The notes beneath the pieces were generated by a model. That model was not told where the DNA came from. It ran no database searches and worked only from the letters and a program-made list of their open reading frames with translations. From assembly GCA_964482535.1 (NCBI GenBank), contig CAYZXU010000026.1, forward strand, positions 1 through 23,737: a stretch of DNA of 23,737 nucleotides, written 5' to 3'. Made by a program: the position numbers and the translations under genes. The stretch comes from CAYZXU01 sp964482535. GTDB taxonomy: Bacteria; Desulfobacterota; Desulfobacteria; Desulfobacterales; BuS5. Position 1 is the stretch's first letter. Each line of letters begins with the position of its first letter. Shown piece after piece: positions 23,707-23,737 of this stretch.

Positions 23707-23737
23707 AACTTCGTTGGGCGATTGGATTAATTAAAAA
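23690..23737 (+). other. Candidate integron attachment site attI with core GTTGGGC
   Basis: GTTGGGC (23713-23719) fits the integron core consensus GTTRRRY at every position and lies about 100 bases upstream of the divergent intI, the usual place and orientation for attI. A degenerate left half, ATAATAAC, precedes it with the short spacing of attI simple sites, which characteristically have a poor left box. Recombination would occur between G and TT. The first cassette, if any, begins here and continues past the window edge; no attC site is visible in the 18 bases that remain. Confidence 0.6.

Noticed and set aside
23660..23710. LexA (SOS) box controlling intI
   Set aside because: A CTGT-N8-ACAG box is not present; the perfect repeat has the order ACAG-N8-CTGT. 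Deltaproteobacterial LexA sites differ, so SOS control is not excluded, only unsupported.
1..23737. CRISPR arrays, rRNA genes, insertion sequences, attC sites
   Set aside because: No regularly spaced direct repeats, rRNA motifs, transposase genes or paired RYYYAAC/GTTRRRY attC structures were seen in the window.

Overview
The window reads as chromosomal DNA from an AT-rich, strictly Gram-negative bacterium, most likely a Desulfobacterota (deltaproteobacterial, sulfate-reducer-like) lineage. This is inference from gene content and protein style: an smc-ftsY pair, split glyQ/glyS, a SurA-type periplasmic foldase pair, a solo FeoA, a cobalamin riboswitch and inverted-repeat intergenic elements. 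No taxonomic search could be run.

Layout. (1) Positions 1-504, minus strand: the first part of a cobalamin riboswitch with a well-placed promoter, running off the left edge towards an unseen gene, preceded by a stand-alone feoA. (2) 702-7055, plus strand: a rhomboid protease, then smc and ftsY as a tight pair, then an HU-type DNA-binding protein with its own promoter. (3) 7056-7273: a non-coding gap between convergent genes that holds a pair of inverted REP-like hairpin units. (4) 7274-22325, minus strand: an almost gap-free block of 13 genes read in the order mfd, SurA-like lipoprotein, SurA/parvulin, mgtE, recO, GHMP kinase, glyQ, glyS, small membrane protein, small conserved-type protein, nucleoside phosphorylase-family protein, divergent NAD+-dependent DNA ligase, acylphosphatase. 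It mixes DNA repair (mfd, recO, ligase), envelope protein folding, Mg2+ transport and glycyl-tRNA charging. (5) 22357-22432, plus strand: tRNA-Thr(CGT), head to head with mfd. (6) 22604-23737: an integron integrase gene (intI, minus strand) with an attI-like recombination core (GTTGGGC) near the right edge. Any gene-cassette array would start there and lie outside the window.

The most interesting part is the right end: an apparently intact integron integrase with all catalytic residues and the integron-specific insertion, plus a candidate attI and a candidate cassette promoter that overlaps a perfect inverted repeat. Second is the DNA ligase, which keeps the fold and catalytic lysine but departs from the family at residues normally near-invariant in the nucleotidyltransferase site. 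No stretch longer than 300 bases lacks a gene or RNA call; the gaps at 104-282, 505-701 and 1704-1923 hold at most promoter-like sites and short inverted repeats.
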